64,000 bases of DNA from DSXF01 sp964387495 (GCA_964387495.1 CAYLXB010000007.1:14860-78859); one strand, 5' to 3'. Shown: positions 43,071-51,974, counted from the stretch's first letter. Numbers and translations: made by a program. The notes: generated from the letters alone by a model not told the origin.

Positions 43071-43076
43071 ATTATA
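43071..43076 (-). promoter_or_regulatory. -10 box of recJ
   Basis: TTGTATAATG on the minus strand, 13 bases before ATG 43057. The -35 region is unclear. Expected leader is about six bases. Confidence 0.5.
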
Positions 43077-43109
43077 CAACAGCCGTGCCCGGAGTCCGGC
43101 GGGCGGCAC

Positions 43110-43138
43110 TTGACTTTGCCGTCCGATGCTGTCATACT
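43110..43138 (+). promoter_or_regulatory. Promoter of the delta-60 repeat genes
   Basis: TTGACT (43110-43115), 17-base spacer, CATACT (43133-43138). The start codon at 43172 is 33 bases downstream with GAAGGAGATTGAAA as ribosome site. Divergent from recJ. Confidence 0.65.
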
Positions 43139-43171
43139 GGTCTAAATTTGATTGGTAGAAGGAGATTGAAA

Positions 43172-44443
43172 ATGAAAAGAGAGTCTTCCCTGTTTTATCG
43201 TTCCAGCCTGCTGGCCGTATCCCTGGCGCTGCTGGCCGCCTCGCTGGCCCTGGCCGCTTCCGGTGACCTGGATCCCACCTTCAGCGGCGACGGCAGGATC
43301 ATCCAGGGTTTTGGCGGCCGCGAGCACTGGGGTGTGGACGTCGCCGTCCAGGCGGATGGCAAATTGGTCGCCGTCGGGCAGAAATACCTGAGCAGCGGCC
43401 AGGATTTTGCCGTTGCGCGCTATACCACCGCCGGGGTCCTGGACCCGACTTTCAGCGGGGATGGGCGCCAGGTGATCAGCCTGGGGACCTATGATCGCGC
43501 TTTCGGGATCGCCATCCAGGCGGACGGCAAGATCGTGGTGGGGGGGAAAACCTGCAACGCAGACTTCTTGGTCTGCGATGTGGCCTTGGCGCGGCTCAAC
43601 CCGGACGGTTCGCTGGATGCCGGGTTCGGCGCCGGCGGCAAGGTCATCACGGATTTTGCCTCCGGGGATGACGGTGCTTTCGACCTGGGACTGCAGGGCA
43701 GCAAGATCGTGCTGGCCGGTTACCTGTTCGATGGCAGCGATTCGGATGCCGCGGTTTACCGTTACAACCCGGACGGCAGCCTGGACAAGAACTTCAGCGG
43801 CGACGGGATTCAACCCATCGATTTCGGCCGGGAGGATTCCTTCGGGTCCATCCGGGTCGTTGCGGGCAGGATTTACGTGGCCGGGCGCAGCCGCCTGGCG
43901 GACGGCAGCACCTCGGACATGGTCGCGGCGCGCCTCAATTCGAACGGCAGCCTGGATACCACCTTCAGCAGGGATGGCAAGATCAGCCTCGACCTGGGGG
44001 CGGATGAGTACGTTAAGGACCTGGCCGTCATGGGCGGCAAGGTGGTCATCTTGGGCTACTCCGGGGATGAAATCGCCCTGCTGCGCTACACTGCCGCCGG
44101 CGAATTGGATCCCACCTTCAGCGGGGATGGGGTGATCGTGACCGACCTGGGATTTCCCGCGCCGCGCTTGTTCAGCATCACCCCCCAGGGTGGGAAACTC
44201 GTCCTGGCCGGGCGCACCGATGCAAGCAGTGCCTCCGCCGGGGATGCCCTGCTGGTGCGCTACACCCCCGCAGGCACGCTGGATCCCACTTTTGGCACGG
44301 GTGGCATCGTCACCACCGACTGGGACGGGGCGGGCGACCGCTACAATTCCATCCTGTTCAAGAACTCCCGACTTTATACGATCGGTGAGTCGCGGACTGC
44401 CGCCGGTGTGAGCCGCTTTATCGTGGCTGCCTACCTGCCCTAA
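43172..44443 (+). CDS. Secreted delta-60 repeat protein, copy 1
   Basis: 423 residues. Signal peptide ~1-30 (LLAVSLALLAASLALAASG). The mature protein is made of delta-60 repeats of ~55-60 residues, each with the marks LDPTFSGDG (or close variant), IQADGKIVVGG, and VARYTxxGxLD; about seven copies are visible. Such repeats are predicted to form a beta-propeller. Aspartate-rich turns may bind calcium. Exported protein of unknown function, followed by a close paralogue. Confidence 0.88.
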   Translation: MKRESSLFYRSSLLAVSLALLAASLALAASGDLDPTFSGDGRIIQGFGGREHWGVDVAVQADGKLVAVGQKYLSSGQDFAVARYTTAGVLDPTFSGDGRQVISLGTYDRAFGIAIQADGKIVVGGKTCNADFLVCDVALARLNPDGSLDAGFGAGGKVITDFASGDDGAFDLGLQGSKIVLAGYLFDGSDSDAAVYRYNPDGSLDKNFSGDGIQPIDFGREDSFGSIRVVAGRIYVAGRSRLADGSTSDMVAARLNSNGSLDTTFSRDGKISLDLGADEYVKDLAVMGGKVVILGYSGDEIALLRYTAAGELDPTFSGDGVIVTDLGFPAPRLFSITPQGGKLVLAGRTDASSASAGDALLVRYTPAGTLDPTFGTGGIVTTDWDGAGDRYNSILFKNSRLYTIGESRTAAGVSRFIVAAYLP

Positions 44444-44479
44444 ATGCGGGTATGTTTGTATCGGAATAGGAGATAGGAG

Positions 44480-45523
44480 ATGAAAAAAATGCGTTCTTTG
44501 TTCTATCGTTCCACACCGCTTGCCATTTGTCTGGCCCTGCTGGCTTTCACACTGGCCCTGGCTGCTTCCGGCGATCTGGATACCACCTTCAGCGGCGACG
44601 GCAGGATCGTCCAGGGTTTTGGCAGTCCCGACAATTGGGGGCGCGACGTTGCTGTCCAGGCGGACGGGAAAGTCGTTGCAGTGGGAGAGAAAAGTATTAA
44701 CCCGGGTCGCAGTTTTGCCGTTGCCCGCTACACGCCGGCCGGCGTGCTGGANNNNNNNNNNNNNNNNNNNNNNNNNNNNNNNNNNNNNNNNNNNNNNNNN
44801 NNNNNNNNNNNNNNNNNNNNNNNNNNNNNNNNNNNNNNNNNNNNNNNNNNNAATTCTAATGGCAGCCTGGATACCACTTTCAGCGGCGATGGGATCCAGC
44901 CCGTCAATTTCGGGCAGGATGATTATTTTGAGAGTGTAAAGGTCAGTTCGGGGAAGATTTACCTGGCAGGTTATAGCGAATCCAGTAGTGGATCTGACAT
45001 CATCGTTGCGCGCCTCAACTCGAACGGAACGCTGGATCCGACCTTCAGCGGGGATGGCAAAGTAAAGACTGATTTGGATGGCGGGTGGGACATTGCCTAT
45101 GACTTGGTCATCTCCGGTGGAAAAATAGTCGTGGCGGGTCGTTCCAGTGATAGTATTGCCATCCTGCGCTATACCGCCTCCGGTGTGCTGGACCCCACCT
45201 TCAGCGGGGACGGCATGCTGGTGACGAACCTGGGATTGCCAGCTCCGGGTCTTGATAGCGTCACCCTCCAGGGCGGGAAGATCCTTGTGGCCGGCCAGAC
45301 CGATCATTGGAACGATTCCACCAAGGATGCGCTGCTGGCGCGCTTTACGACCGCCGGAGCCCCGGATCCCACTTTCGGCGCGGGCGGGTTTGTGACCACG
45401 GACTGGGGCGGCGGGGAACGATATTATTCGGTCCTGTTCGGGAACTCCCGCATCTACGCGGTGGGAGGTTCCGAAGACACTGCTGGGGTGGGTCGTTTTA
45501 TCGTTGCCGGTTACCTGCCCTAA
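44480..45523 (+). CDS. Secreted delta-60 repeat protein, copy 2 (contains gap)
   Basis: Starts with AATAGGAGATAGGAG before the ATG and a signal peptide like copy 1 (LAICLALLAFTLALAASG). Repeats match copy 1 closely (ASGDLDTTFSGDGRIVQGFG, VQADGKVVAVGEKS, YTASGVLDPTFSGDG) and the C-terminus GRFIVAGYLP is nearly the same. 100 N at 44752-44851 fall inside the repeats, so true length is unknown; the frame is open on both sides. Spaced 36 bases after copy 1, probably one transcript. Confidence 0.82.
   Translation: MKKMRSLFYRSTPLAICLALLAFTLALAASGDLDTTFSGDGRIVQGFGSPDNWGRDVAVQADGKVVAVGEKSINPGRSFAVARYTPAGVLXXXXXXXXXXXXXXXXXXXXXXXXXXXXXXXXXXNSNGSLDTTFSGDGIQPVNFGQDDYFESVKVSSGKIYLAGYSESSSGSDIIVARLNSNGTLDPTFSGDGKVKTDLDGGWDIAYDLVISGGKIVVAGRSSDSIAILRYTASGVLDPTFSGDGMLVTNLGLPAPGLDSVTLQGGKILVAGQTDHWNDSTKDALLARFTTAGAPDPTFGAGGFVTTDWGGGERYYSVLFGNSRIYAVGGSEDTAGVGRFIVAGYLP
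44752..44851. other. Assembly gap (100 N) inside the second delta-60 gene
   Basis: Exactly 100 N between two repeat units. The tandem paralogues and internal repeats are a likely cause of the broken assembly. Confidence 0.99.
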
Positions 45524-45598
45524 CCAAAACACTGAATGCATGGCTGGGGGTAGCCCCTTTTAAGGGACTGCCTCCAGCTTTGCTGTACAAAAGGGTGA

Positions 45599-45627
45599 TT
45601 GAATTTGATATGAAATTAATATAGAAT
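45599..45627 (+). promoter_or_regulatory. Promoter of the pro-domain lipoprotein gene
   Basis: TTGAAT (45599-45604), 17-base spacer, TAGAAT (45622-45627); ATG at 45643 follows after 15 bases without a ribosome site. The 119-base spacer also holds an imperfect hairpin near 45542-45579 (GCTGG...CCAGC with CCC/GGG inside) that could end the delta-60 transcript. Confidence 0.6.
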
Positions 45628-45642
45628 GGATTCAGATCAGCC

Positions 45643-46176
45643 ATGAAAACACACCTGATTCTCCTGGGATTGAGCTTGGTGCTGGCAGTCACGGCCTGCG
45701 GGCGGAAGCCTTCTGCCGCGCCCCTGGCGACACCTGCCTCCACTCCCGCCGCCTCTGCCGTGCCCGCCGCGCCGGTCGTTGCCGGGCTGTTCGTGGAAAC
45801 GAAAGAGAAGCGGGAGGCTTCTTCTGCTCCGCATGTTGCCCGCCAGCGGCTGGTCAGGCTCGATCTTTCGCTTTTGCTTGCTCCAGATGGCCAGCCGCTC
45901 GACTTGAAGGCGGGCGGCGAGATCACGCTCAATCTTTTCCCCGATACCACCTATACCGGCGTGATCGTACAGATCGAGCAAAACGCGGACGACTGCTCCT
46001 GGGTGGGGTACCTGAAAGGGGTTGAGTTCAGCCAGATGACGCTGGTGTATACGGGCGGGCTCTTCATCGCCAATATCTCCAGCCCCGAAGGCGTCTATGA
46101 AGTCTCCACGCTGGGGGATGACCTGTACCGCATCATCCAGATCGACCAGACCAAACTGCCAGGAGGTGAAGGGTAG
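45643..46176 (+). CDS. Lipoprotein homologous to the pro-region of the adjacent metzincin
   Basis: 177 residues. The lipoprotein signal ends VLAVTAC, then comes an Ala/Pro linker to ~45. Residues ~65-172 align with residues ~62-170 of the next gene product: ITLNLFPDTTYTGVIV against VTLNLFPDASFTGIME, SPEGVYEVSTLGDDLYRIIQ against LSGVYEVSWAADNLYRVVQ, and IDQTKL against IDQSRL. It has a cysteine (DDCSW) where the protease pro-region has TGISW. A free, membrane-tethered copy of a pro-domain could inhibit or assist folding of the protease; this is inference. Confidence 0.8.
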   Translation: MKTHLILLGLSLVLAVTACGRKPSAAPLATPASTPAASAVPAAPVVAGLFVETKEKREASSAPHVARQRLVRLDLSLLLAPDGQPLDLKAGGEITLNLFPDTTYTGVIVQIEQNADDCSWVGYLKGVEFSQMTLVYTGGLFIANISSPEGVYEVSTLGDDLYRIIQIDQTKLPGGEG

Positions 46177-46243
46177 ACCATACGCTGATTGTTGTGAACC
46201 ATTGATGCAGCCGAGAATTATATTTTAGGTAAAGGAGGAAGAA

Positions 46244-48193
46244 ATGTTATCGAAATTCAAGCAGATGCAAGGCCGGGGCAATGCCTGGGCGCTCTGGCTT
46301 ACCCTTGCCCTGGTGGCGGCTTTGCTGGCTGGCGGCTTCTCTGCCGTATCTGTGCAGGCCGGCCCGGCCCCGGAACTGTTCGGGGATGCCGGGGACGCCG
46401 GTGCTGACCTGGACTACCGCCAGCCCGGCCATGTGACGCGCACCCGCTACGTCAACGTCAACCTGGGCCAGCTCGTGGACGCCGGTGGAAAGGCCCTGGA
46501 TATCCGGGTCAATCCGCAGGTGACCCTGAACCTGTTCCCGGATGCCAGCTTCACCGGCATCATGGAAAGCGTGAAGAAGGATCCGGAGACCGGGATCTCC
46601 TGGACCGGCCGGTTGAAAGAAGATCCGGGCGGTTATTTCTACCTGGTGCTGGTGGACGATGTCTTCATTGCCCACGTTGCCTCGCTCTCGGGTGTCTATG
46701 AAGTTTCCTGGGCAGCGGATAACCTGTACCGGGTCGTTCAGATCGACCAGTCCAGGCTGGGCGAGGATTACCCGCGCAAGATGGACCCGCCGGGACCGAT
46801 CTTCACGGTGGCGGACCTGGGACCGGAGGCGGACAGCGGTGCGACCATTGACATCATGGTAATCTACACGGATGATGCCCGTGTGGGAGAGGGCAGTACG
46901 GCGGCCATGAAGGCGCGCATCGCCCTGGCGCTCACCGAGACCAATACGGCTTATGCGCACTCGGCAGTCACGCCGCGCCTGCGGCTGGTGCACGTGCATG
47001 AACTCGGCTATGCCGAAACCGGCAACATGGGCACGGATTTGAACCGCCTGATCAACAACGGCGACGGCATCCTGGATGCTGTCCACAGTCTGCGCAACAC
47101 CTACGGCGCGGATATGGTCTCCCTGGTCGTGGAGAATGGCGGCTCCTACTGCGGCCTGGCGGCTGCCATCATGGCCTCGGCCTCTAACGCTTTCCAGGTG
47201 ACGGCCCGGGATGGCTGCATGACCGGTTACTACTCCTTCGGGCATGAATTCGGGCACCTGCAGGGCGCACGCCATGATACCTACGTTGACCCGACCAACA
47301 CGCCCTATATCTACGGCCACGGGTATGTCCACAAGCACGCCACGGTTGCAAGCCAGCGCTGGCGCACGGTGATGGCCTATAATACTGCCTGCGCCGATGC
47401 CGGCTACTACTGCAACCGCCTGCAGTACTTCTCCAACCCCGTCAAGACCTACCTGGGGGCACCCATGGGCGTGGTCAACTCTTCGGAAGTCTACAAGGTG
47501 CTCAATACCACCCGTGTTACGGTGGCCAACTTCAAGACGGCCAAGATCGGCACCAACTTCAATTCGAATTTCAACACGAACGCCACCGGCTGGTCAGCCG
47601 TGAACGGCGTCTGGAGCCTGGTCAATTCAGCCATCTATCGATCGGCCGGTATCGTCGGGAAATCGGTTTCCATCAAGCACACCGGCAAATACGGCGATAT
47701 CACCTACCAGGCCAGGATCAAGGGAACCGGCAGCTGCAACGATGACTGCGACCGGGGCCTGATCTTCCGCGGCAACCCGAACAGCCTGAACGCCACCAAG
47801 GACTGGTACTCGTCTTACTATTTCGGGTACTACGACAGCGGCGATTATTATGTCGTGAAGACCACCGGCGCCGGTGAATATGTCACTCTCAAGGCCCGGA
47901 CCTCCAGCGCGGCGATCAATACGAATGACTGGAATGTCCTGAAGGTGGTCGCGGTGGGTAATTCGTTGAAGTTCTATATCAACGGCACCCAGGTCTGGTC
48001 GGGTAACAACGCCAGTTACAAAGTCGGCCAGGTGGGAGTCTACTTCTACCGGCATTCGACCAGCACCGATGACTACATCAACATCGACTGGGCCAAGCTC
48101 TCCACCACGGCGACCGCGGATATCAACCTCTTCGACCAGGCTGCTCTTGACCTGGAAATCCCGGGCGCTCCCGGCTTCCACGGCCAGCCTTAG
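46244..48193 (+). CDS. Secreted metzincin (reprolysin-like M12) zinc protease with C-terminal LamG-like domain
   Basis: 649 residues; AAAGGAGGAAGAA precedes the ATG. Signal peptide ~14-40, pro-region ~60-170, protease ~200-430, C-terminal domain ~440-625. The zinc site is GHEFGHLQGARHD (HExxHxxGxxH plus Asp), and the Met-turn is WRTVMAYN. Cysteines in GSYCGLAAA, DGCMTGYY and TACADAGYYC suggest disulfides. The C-terminal domain (SNFNTNATGWSAVNGVWSLV ... LKFYINGTQVWSG ... INIDWAKLS) has a concanavalin-like jelly-roll pattern and is shared with the protein at 53426. Predicted extracellular peptidase made as an inactive precursor. Confidence 0.9.
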   Translation: MLSKFKQMQGRGNAWALWLTLALVAALLAGGFSAVSVQAGPAPELFGDAGDAGADLDYRQPGHVTRTRYVNVNLGQLVDAGGKALDIRVNPQVTLNLFPDASFTGIMESVKKDPETGISWTGRLKEDPGGYFYLVLVDDVFIAHVASLSGVYEVSWAADNLYRVVQIDQSRLGEDYPRKMDPPGPIFTVADLGPEADSGATIDIMVIYTDDARVGEGSTAAMKARIALALTETNTAYAHSAVTPRLRLVHVHELGYAETGNMGTDLNRLINNGDGILDAVHSLRNTYGADMVSLVVENGGSYCGLAAAIMASASNAFQVTARDGCMTGYYSFGHEFGHLQGARHDTYVDPTNTPYIYGHGYVHKHATVASQRWRTVMAYNTACADAGYYCNRLQYFSNPVKTYLGAPMGVVNSSEVYKVLNTTRVTVANFKTAKIGTNFNSNFNTNATGWSAVNGVWSLVNSAIYRSAGIVGKSVSIKHTGKYGDITYQARIKGTGSCNDDCDRGLIFRGNPNSLNATKDWYSSYYFGYYDSGDYYVVKTTGAGEYVTLKARTSSAAINTNDWNVLKVVAVGNSLKFYINGTQVWSGNNASYKVGQVGVYFYRHSTSTDDYINIDWAKLSTTATADINLFDQAALDLEIPGAPGFHGQP

Positions 48194-48228
48194 CCGCAGC
48201 CTTTGACTGCTGTCAGCAGGTAAATAAG

Positions 48229-48258
48229 ACAGGCCGGGGTTGAATAACCCCGGCCTGT
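48229..48258 (+). terminator. Terminator of the metzincin gene
   Basis: ACAGGCCGGGGTT (48229-48241), loop GAAT, AACCCCGGCCTGT (48246-48258), then TCGTTTG. A 13-bp perfect stem between convergent genes. Confidence 0.8.
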
Positions 48259-48285
48259 TCGTTTGCCTTGAACAGCCTGCCGATC

Positions 48286-48732
48286 TTACCCGTTCAGGGT
48301 GCCGCGCACCCAGTCGCCGACCAGCCAGTATTTGAAGTCCTGCCCCTGGTTGGCCTGGACGCCGCCCACGATGCCGTAGATCAACGCCACCAGCGGCATG
48401 GCTGAAACCAGCGCCGCCAGCGGAATGCAAAGCAGCCCGATCAGGACGGCCGACAACACGCCGGTGATGGTCCAGGCGACGCCTGCCAGGATGCCGCCGC
48501 CCACCCACCAGACCAGCTGGAAGACGAAGGCCTGCATGGAGTGGTAGGCAACGTAGCGCGAACGGTCTTTATAGACCAGGTAGATGACCAGGGCCGCCAC
48601 CGGGCCGAGAAAGCCCGAGATCAGGTTGACCAGCACGCTCAGGTGGGCCAGCATGGCCCAGGTGCGCTCGTCGGAGGGGGATAGGGGAGCCGGTGCAGGG
48701 GCAGCCGGCGGGGTTGGATAGGATTCAGTCAT
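48286..48732 (-). CDS. DUF4870 domain membrane protein
   Basis: 148 residues. A Pro/Ala-rich N-terminus precedes the family core DERTWAMLAHLSVLVNLISGFLGPVAALVIYLVYKDRSRYVAYHSMQAFVFQL with three to four membrane helices, ending NQGQDFKYWLVGDWVRG. Function of the family is not established. CTAAGGAGAAAATCGCA precedes the ATG. First of two DUF4870 genes nearby. Confidence 0.85.
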   Translation of the reverse strand: MTESYPTPPAAPAPAPLSPSDERTWAMLAHLSVLVNLISGFLGPVAALVIYLVYKDRSRYVAYHSMQAFVFQLVWWVGGGILAGVAWTITGVLSAVLIGLLCIPLAALVSAMPLVALIYGIVGGVQANQGQDFKYWLVGDWVRGTLNG

Positions 48733-48758
48733 TGCGATTTTCTCCTTAGGATGGGTCT

Positions 48759-49274
48759 TTATGATTCTTGTTCGTTCTTCGGGCTGCGGGCCTTGCGCCG
48801 TGTCCGGGGTGCGGGTGCCTCTGCCGGGGCCTCGGGGGGGGCTTCGCCGGCAGCCGGGACCGGCGGCAGGTTTTCGGCTTCTGCTGCGGCGGCAGGTGGG
48901 AGCGCCGGCGCGCCGTTGAGGCGGGCAAAATAGGCCTTCACCTGCGGGTCGTTATAGAACACCAGTGCCAGGATGCCCGCGATCAGCGAGAAGATGTTCA
49001 GCACCAGCACGGTGGCGATTTCCAGCACCGCCACGGTCGGGGCCGGCCGGACGGGCTGTGGCGGATTATACAGCAATTTGGAGGCGTAAACGATCTCGTA
49101 TACCCCTAAAGCCAGCTGGGCCACGAAGATCGGCGTCAGGCAGAGCAGGAAGACGTTGCCCGCCATATGCAGGCCCACGCTCGTGCCCCAGATCACATTC
49201 ACGATCCCGCTCAGCAGGGTGATGATGCCGATGGCGGTCACTGCGCCGGGGCGGGTGTAAGTTTGTTCATTCAT
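48759..49274 (-). CDS. Membrane protein with Ala/Pro/Glu-rich tail, unknown function
   Basis: 171 residues from ATG 49274. Three to four helices (VTAIGIITLLSGIVNVIWG, VFLLCLTPIFVAQLALGVYEIVY, TVLVLNIFSLIAGILALVFYN) and then a soluble low-complexity tail (PPVPAAGEAPPEAPAEAPAP) ending in basic and acidic residues. The helical part recalls small integral proteins often placed next to DUF4870 genes. Followed by a DUF4870 gene 26 bases downstream. Confidence 0.75.
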   Translation of the reverse strand: MNEQTYTRPGAVTAIGIITLLSGIVNVIWGTSVGLHMAGNVFLLCLTPIFVAQLALGVYEIVYASKLLYNPPQPVRPAPTVAVLEIATVLVLNIFSLIAGILALVFYNDPQVKAYFARLNGAPALPPAAAAEAENLPPVPAAGEAPPEAPAEAPAPRTRRKARSPKNEQES

Positions 49275-49333
49275 CACAAGGTTCCTTTCAGTGATACTTA
49301 CGCCAGGCCCCCGGGAAAGTTGCAAGGAAAGAT

Positions 49334-49364
49334 AAAAAAGCCTGCGCATTGCGCAGGCTTTTTT
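49334..49364. terminator. Terminator between the two small membrane-protein units
   Basis: A6, GCCTGCGC, loop ATT, GCGCAGGC, T6 (49334-49364). It lies after the stop of the 49390-49698 gene on the minus strand and can act both ways. Confidence 0.9.
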
Positions 49365-49389
49365 ACCAACAAAGCGGTCGAAAAGGAGA

Positions 49390-49698
49390 CTAGACCCAGC
49401 CCTGTTTCTTGATGAAATCGGTGATGAAGGGGATGGTCACATACTCACCCTGGTAAGCTTTGATGCCCCAGTAGATGAGTGCAAAGAACAGGATACTGCC
49501 GCAGCCGATGGTGATGGTCGCGATGATCGTCAGTGCGACGGTCACGGCAAGTGATTGGACGGCATGGAACTTGATAAACGGACGGTTCTTCTTGTCTTCC
49601 ATCAACAGGACAACAATGGCGATGATGGGGAAAAGGTACGAAAGCAAAGCCCAAAGCTTGTCGTCGCTGGTGATTTCAGGGTTAAATTGCTCGGTCAT
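49390..49698 (-). CDS. DUF4870-like small membrane protein
   Basis: 102 residues: SDDKLWALLSYLFPIIAIVVLLMEDKKNRPFIKFHAVQSLAVTVAL followed by another hydrophobic pair (IIATITIGCGSILFFALIYWGIKAY). The first half fits DUF4870. GAGGAGGAACCG precedes the ATG. Base composition is a little lower in GC than the flanks. Function unknown. Confidence 0.85.
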   Translation of the reverse strand: MTEQFNPEITSDDKLWALLSYLFPIIAIVVLLMEDKKNRPFIKFHAVQSLAVTVALTIIATITIGCGSILFFALIYWGIKAYQGEYVTIPFITDFIKKQGWV

Positions 49699-49791
49699 CG
49701 GTTCCTCCTCAGGAGTGGTTTGGCTTGATTTTCGATAATTTTACAACCAAACCTGACAAAAAGCAACCGATTTATCGTCTCTTTGGTACTT

Positions 49792-49820
49792 TTGTCTGGC
49801 GGGCGCGCTTGTGCTAGAAT
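49792..49820 (+). promoter_or_regulatory. Promoter of fmt, leaderless type
   Basis: TTGTCT (49792-49797), 17-base spacer, TAGAAT (49815-49820); ATG 49828 lies seven bases after the -10 box, exactly where transcription should begin. Confidence 0.7.
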
Positions 49821-49827
49821 TGGGGCC

Positions 49828-50745
49828 ATGAGTGTAATTCGCATCATCTTCATGGGTTCCCCAGACTTTGCCGTCCCCAGCCTGGAGGCGCTGGCTGCGG
49901 GCTACCTCGTGGTTGGGGTGGTCAGCCAGCCGGACCGCCCCGCGGGACGCGGCCGGGAGCTGGTTCCGCCGCCGGTCAAGCAGGCGGCGCTGCGCCTCGG
50001 CCTGCCGGTCATCCAGCCCGAGCGCCTGCGCCAGCCCGAAGCGCTGGAGCAGCTGCACGCCTGGGCCCCGGATGTGATCGTAGTGGCCGCCTTCGGTCAG
50101 ATCCTCAAGCCTGCCGTGCTCGACCTGCCGCCTTTCGGCTGCATCAATGTCCACGGCTCGCTCCTGCCGCGCGGGCGCGGCGCTGCCCCCATCCAGCATG
50201 CCATCCTGGAGGGGGATGCGCAGACCGGCATCACCATCATGCGCATGGATCCCGGCGTGGATACCGGCCCCATCCTCAGCCAGCGTGCCCTGCCGATCGC
50301 CCCGGATGACACCGGCGGCAGCCTCTTCGAAAAACTCTCCCGCCTGGGTGCAGACCTGCTGATCGAAACCCTGCCGCCTTACCTGCGCGGCGAACTCCAA
50401 CCCCGCCCCCAGCCGCAAGAGGGCGCCACCTACGCGCCCATGCTCAGGAAGGAAGACGGCTTGCTGGATTTCAGCCAGCCGGCGGCTGCGCTGGAACGCC
50501 GCGTGCGCGCCATGCAGCCCTGGCCGGGGGCCTTCTTCGATTGGAACGGCGCGCCCATGAAGATCCTGCGCGCTTCTGTAAGCCCCGCCGGAAGCCCCGG
50601 CAGCGGCGCCCGGCTGGTCCACGCGGGGCGGCCGGCCGTGGGCACCGCCGAGGGCCTGCTCGTTTTGGAAGAACTCCAGCCGCCCGGCCGGAAGCCCATG
50701 CCCGGCAGGGCCTTCCTGGCCGGGGCGCGTGACTGGAAATCATAG
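49828..50745 (+). CDS. fmt: Methionyl-tRNA formyltransferase
   Basis: Formylates initiator Met-tRNA with 10-formyltetrahydrofolate. 305 residues. Marks: RIIFMGSPDFAVPSLEAL, QPDRPAGRG, VVAAFGQILKPAVLDLPPFGCINVHGSLLPRGRGAAPIQHAIL with the catalytic Asn-His-Asp region, TGITIMRMDPGVDTGPIL, and a C-terminal OB-like domain. In most members the loop is SLLPRYRG; here it is SLLPRGRG. ATG 49828 fits both the family and the promoter. No def gene is adjacent. Thiolase follows 20 bases later. Confidence 0.96.
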   Translation: MSVIRIIFMGSPDFAVPSLEALAAGYLVVGVVSQPDRPAGRGRELVPPPVKQAALRLGLPVIQPERLRQPEALEQLHAWAPDVIVVAAFGQILKPAVLDLPPFGCINVHGSLLPRGRGAAPIQHAILEGDAQTGITIMRMDPGVDTGPILSQRALPIAPDDTGGSLFEKLSRLGADLLIETLPPYLRGELQPRPQPQEGATYAPMLRKEDGLLDFSQPAAALERRVRAMQPWPGAFFDWNGAPMKILRASVSPAGSPGSGARLVHAGRPAVGTAEGLLVLEELQPPGRKPMPGRAFLAGARDWKS

Positions 50746-50765
50746 CCTACCTCGGAGAACATATC

Positions 50766-51974
50766 ATGCTTGAACCTGTCATCGTGGATGCCATCCGCAC
50801 CCCCATCGGGGCGCTGGGCGGCGCACTTGCATCCGTCCGCCCGGACGACCTGGCTGCGCACGTGCTCAAGGCCATCCTGGAACGAAATCACCTGGACCCG
50901 GCGCTGGTCGAGGAAGTCTATCTGGGCTGCGCCAACCAGGCTGGCGAGGACAACCGCAACGTGGCCCGCATGGCACTCCTGCTGGCCGGGCTGCCGGTCG
51001 CGGCCGCTGGGGTGACCATCAACCGGTTGTGTGCTTCCGGCCTGAATGCGGTCAACCAGGCGGCGCGCGCCATCCGGGCCGGGGAGGGCGAGGTTTTTCT
51101 TGCTGGCGGCGTGGAGAGCATGAGCCGTGCCCCCTATTCCCTGCCCAAGGCCGAGAGCGGTTTCCCCTTCGGCAACCTGACCGCCTACGACACCGCGCTG
51201 GGCTGGCGCTATCCCAACCCGAAGATGAAGGAACTGTACGGAACCGAGCAGATGGGCGAGACCGCCGAGAACATCGCCCAGCTGAAGCCGCACCTCACCC
51301 GCCAACTTCAGGATGATTTCGCCGTCCGCTCCCACCAGCGCGCTGTGGCTGCCATCGACAGCGGCAGGTTCGCCGAGGAGATCCTGCCCGTGGTCATCCC
51401 CCAGAAAAAAGGCGACCCGAAGGTCGTGGATACTGACGAGCGCCCGCGCCGCGACACCACCCTGGAATCTCTCTCCCGGCTGCGCCCGGCCTTCCGCGAG
51501 GGCGGCACCGTCACTGCCGGCAACTCCTCGGGCCTGAACGATGGGGCGGCTGCCCTCCTGGTCATGAGCGCCGGCAAGGCCCGCGCCCTGGGACTCAAGC
51601 CCCTGGCGCGCCTGGTGGCCTCGGCCGCGGCGGGTGTTGAGCCGCGCCTCATGGGCCTCGGCCCGGTGCCGGCAGTGCGCAAAGCCGTGCAGCGCGCTGG
51701 TTTACAGCTGGCGGATATCGGCCTGGTGGAACTCAACGAAGCCTTTGCCGTGCAGTCCCTGGCAGTCATCGAAGACCTTGGCCTGGACCCCGAAATCGTC
51801 AACCTGAACGGCGGGGCGATCGCCCTCGGCCACCCGTTGGGCTGTTCCGGGGCGCGCATCCTGACCACCCTGCTGCACGAGATGCGCCGGCGCGGGAATG
51901 TGCGTTACGGCCTGGCGACCCTGTGCGTGGGCGTCGGCCAGGGCGAGGCCACGCTCGTGGAGCGGCTCGACTGA
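50766..51974 (+). CDS. Thiolase family acyl-CoA acetyltransferase
   Basis: 402-residue type II thiolase that joins or cleaves acyl-CoA with acetyl-CoA. The nucleophile is Cys ~86 in INRLCASGLNAVNQAARAI; NEAFAVQSL holds the His-region, and GGAIALGHPLGCSGARI and CVGVGQGEATLVE hold the second Cys. Starts IVDAIRTPIGALGGALASV. No other fatty-acid or ketone-body genes are next to it, so direction and substrate are unknown. Confidence 0.93.
   Translation: MLEPVIVDAIRTPIGALGGALASVRPDDLAAHVLKAILERNHLDPALVEEVYLGCANQAGEDNRNVARMALLLAGLPVAAAGVTINRLCASGLNAVNQAARAIRAGEGEVFLAGGVESMSRAPYSLPKAESGFPFGNLTAYDTALGWRYPNPKMKELYGTEQMGETAENIAQLKPHLTRQLQDDFAVRSHQRAVAAIDSGRFAEEILPVVIPQKKGDPKVVDTDERPRRDTTLESLSRLRPAFREGGTVTAGNSSGLNDGAAALLVMSAGKARALGLKPLARLVASAAAGVEPRLMGLGPVPAVRKAVQRAGLQLADIGLVELNEAFAVQSLAVIEDLGLDPEIVNLNGGAIALGHPLGCSGARILTTLLHEMRRRGNVRYGLATLCVGVGQGEATLVERLD

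Noticed and set aside
42578..43171. N-terminal extension of the first delta-60 protein
   Set aside because: It runs through recJ on the other strand and before the promoter; the signal peptide and ribosome site fix the start at 43172.
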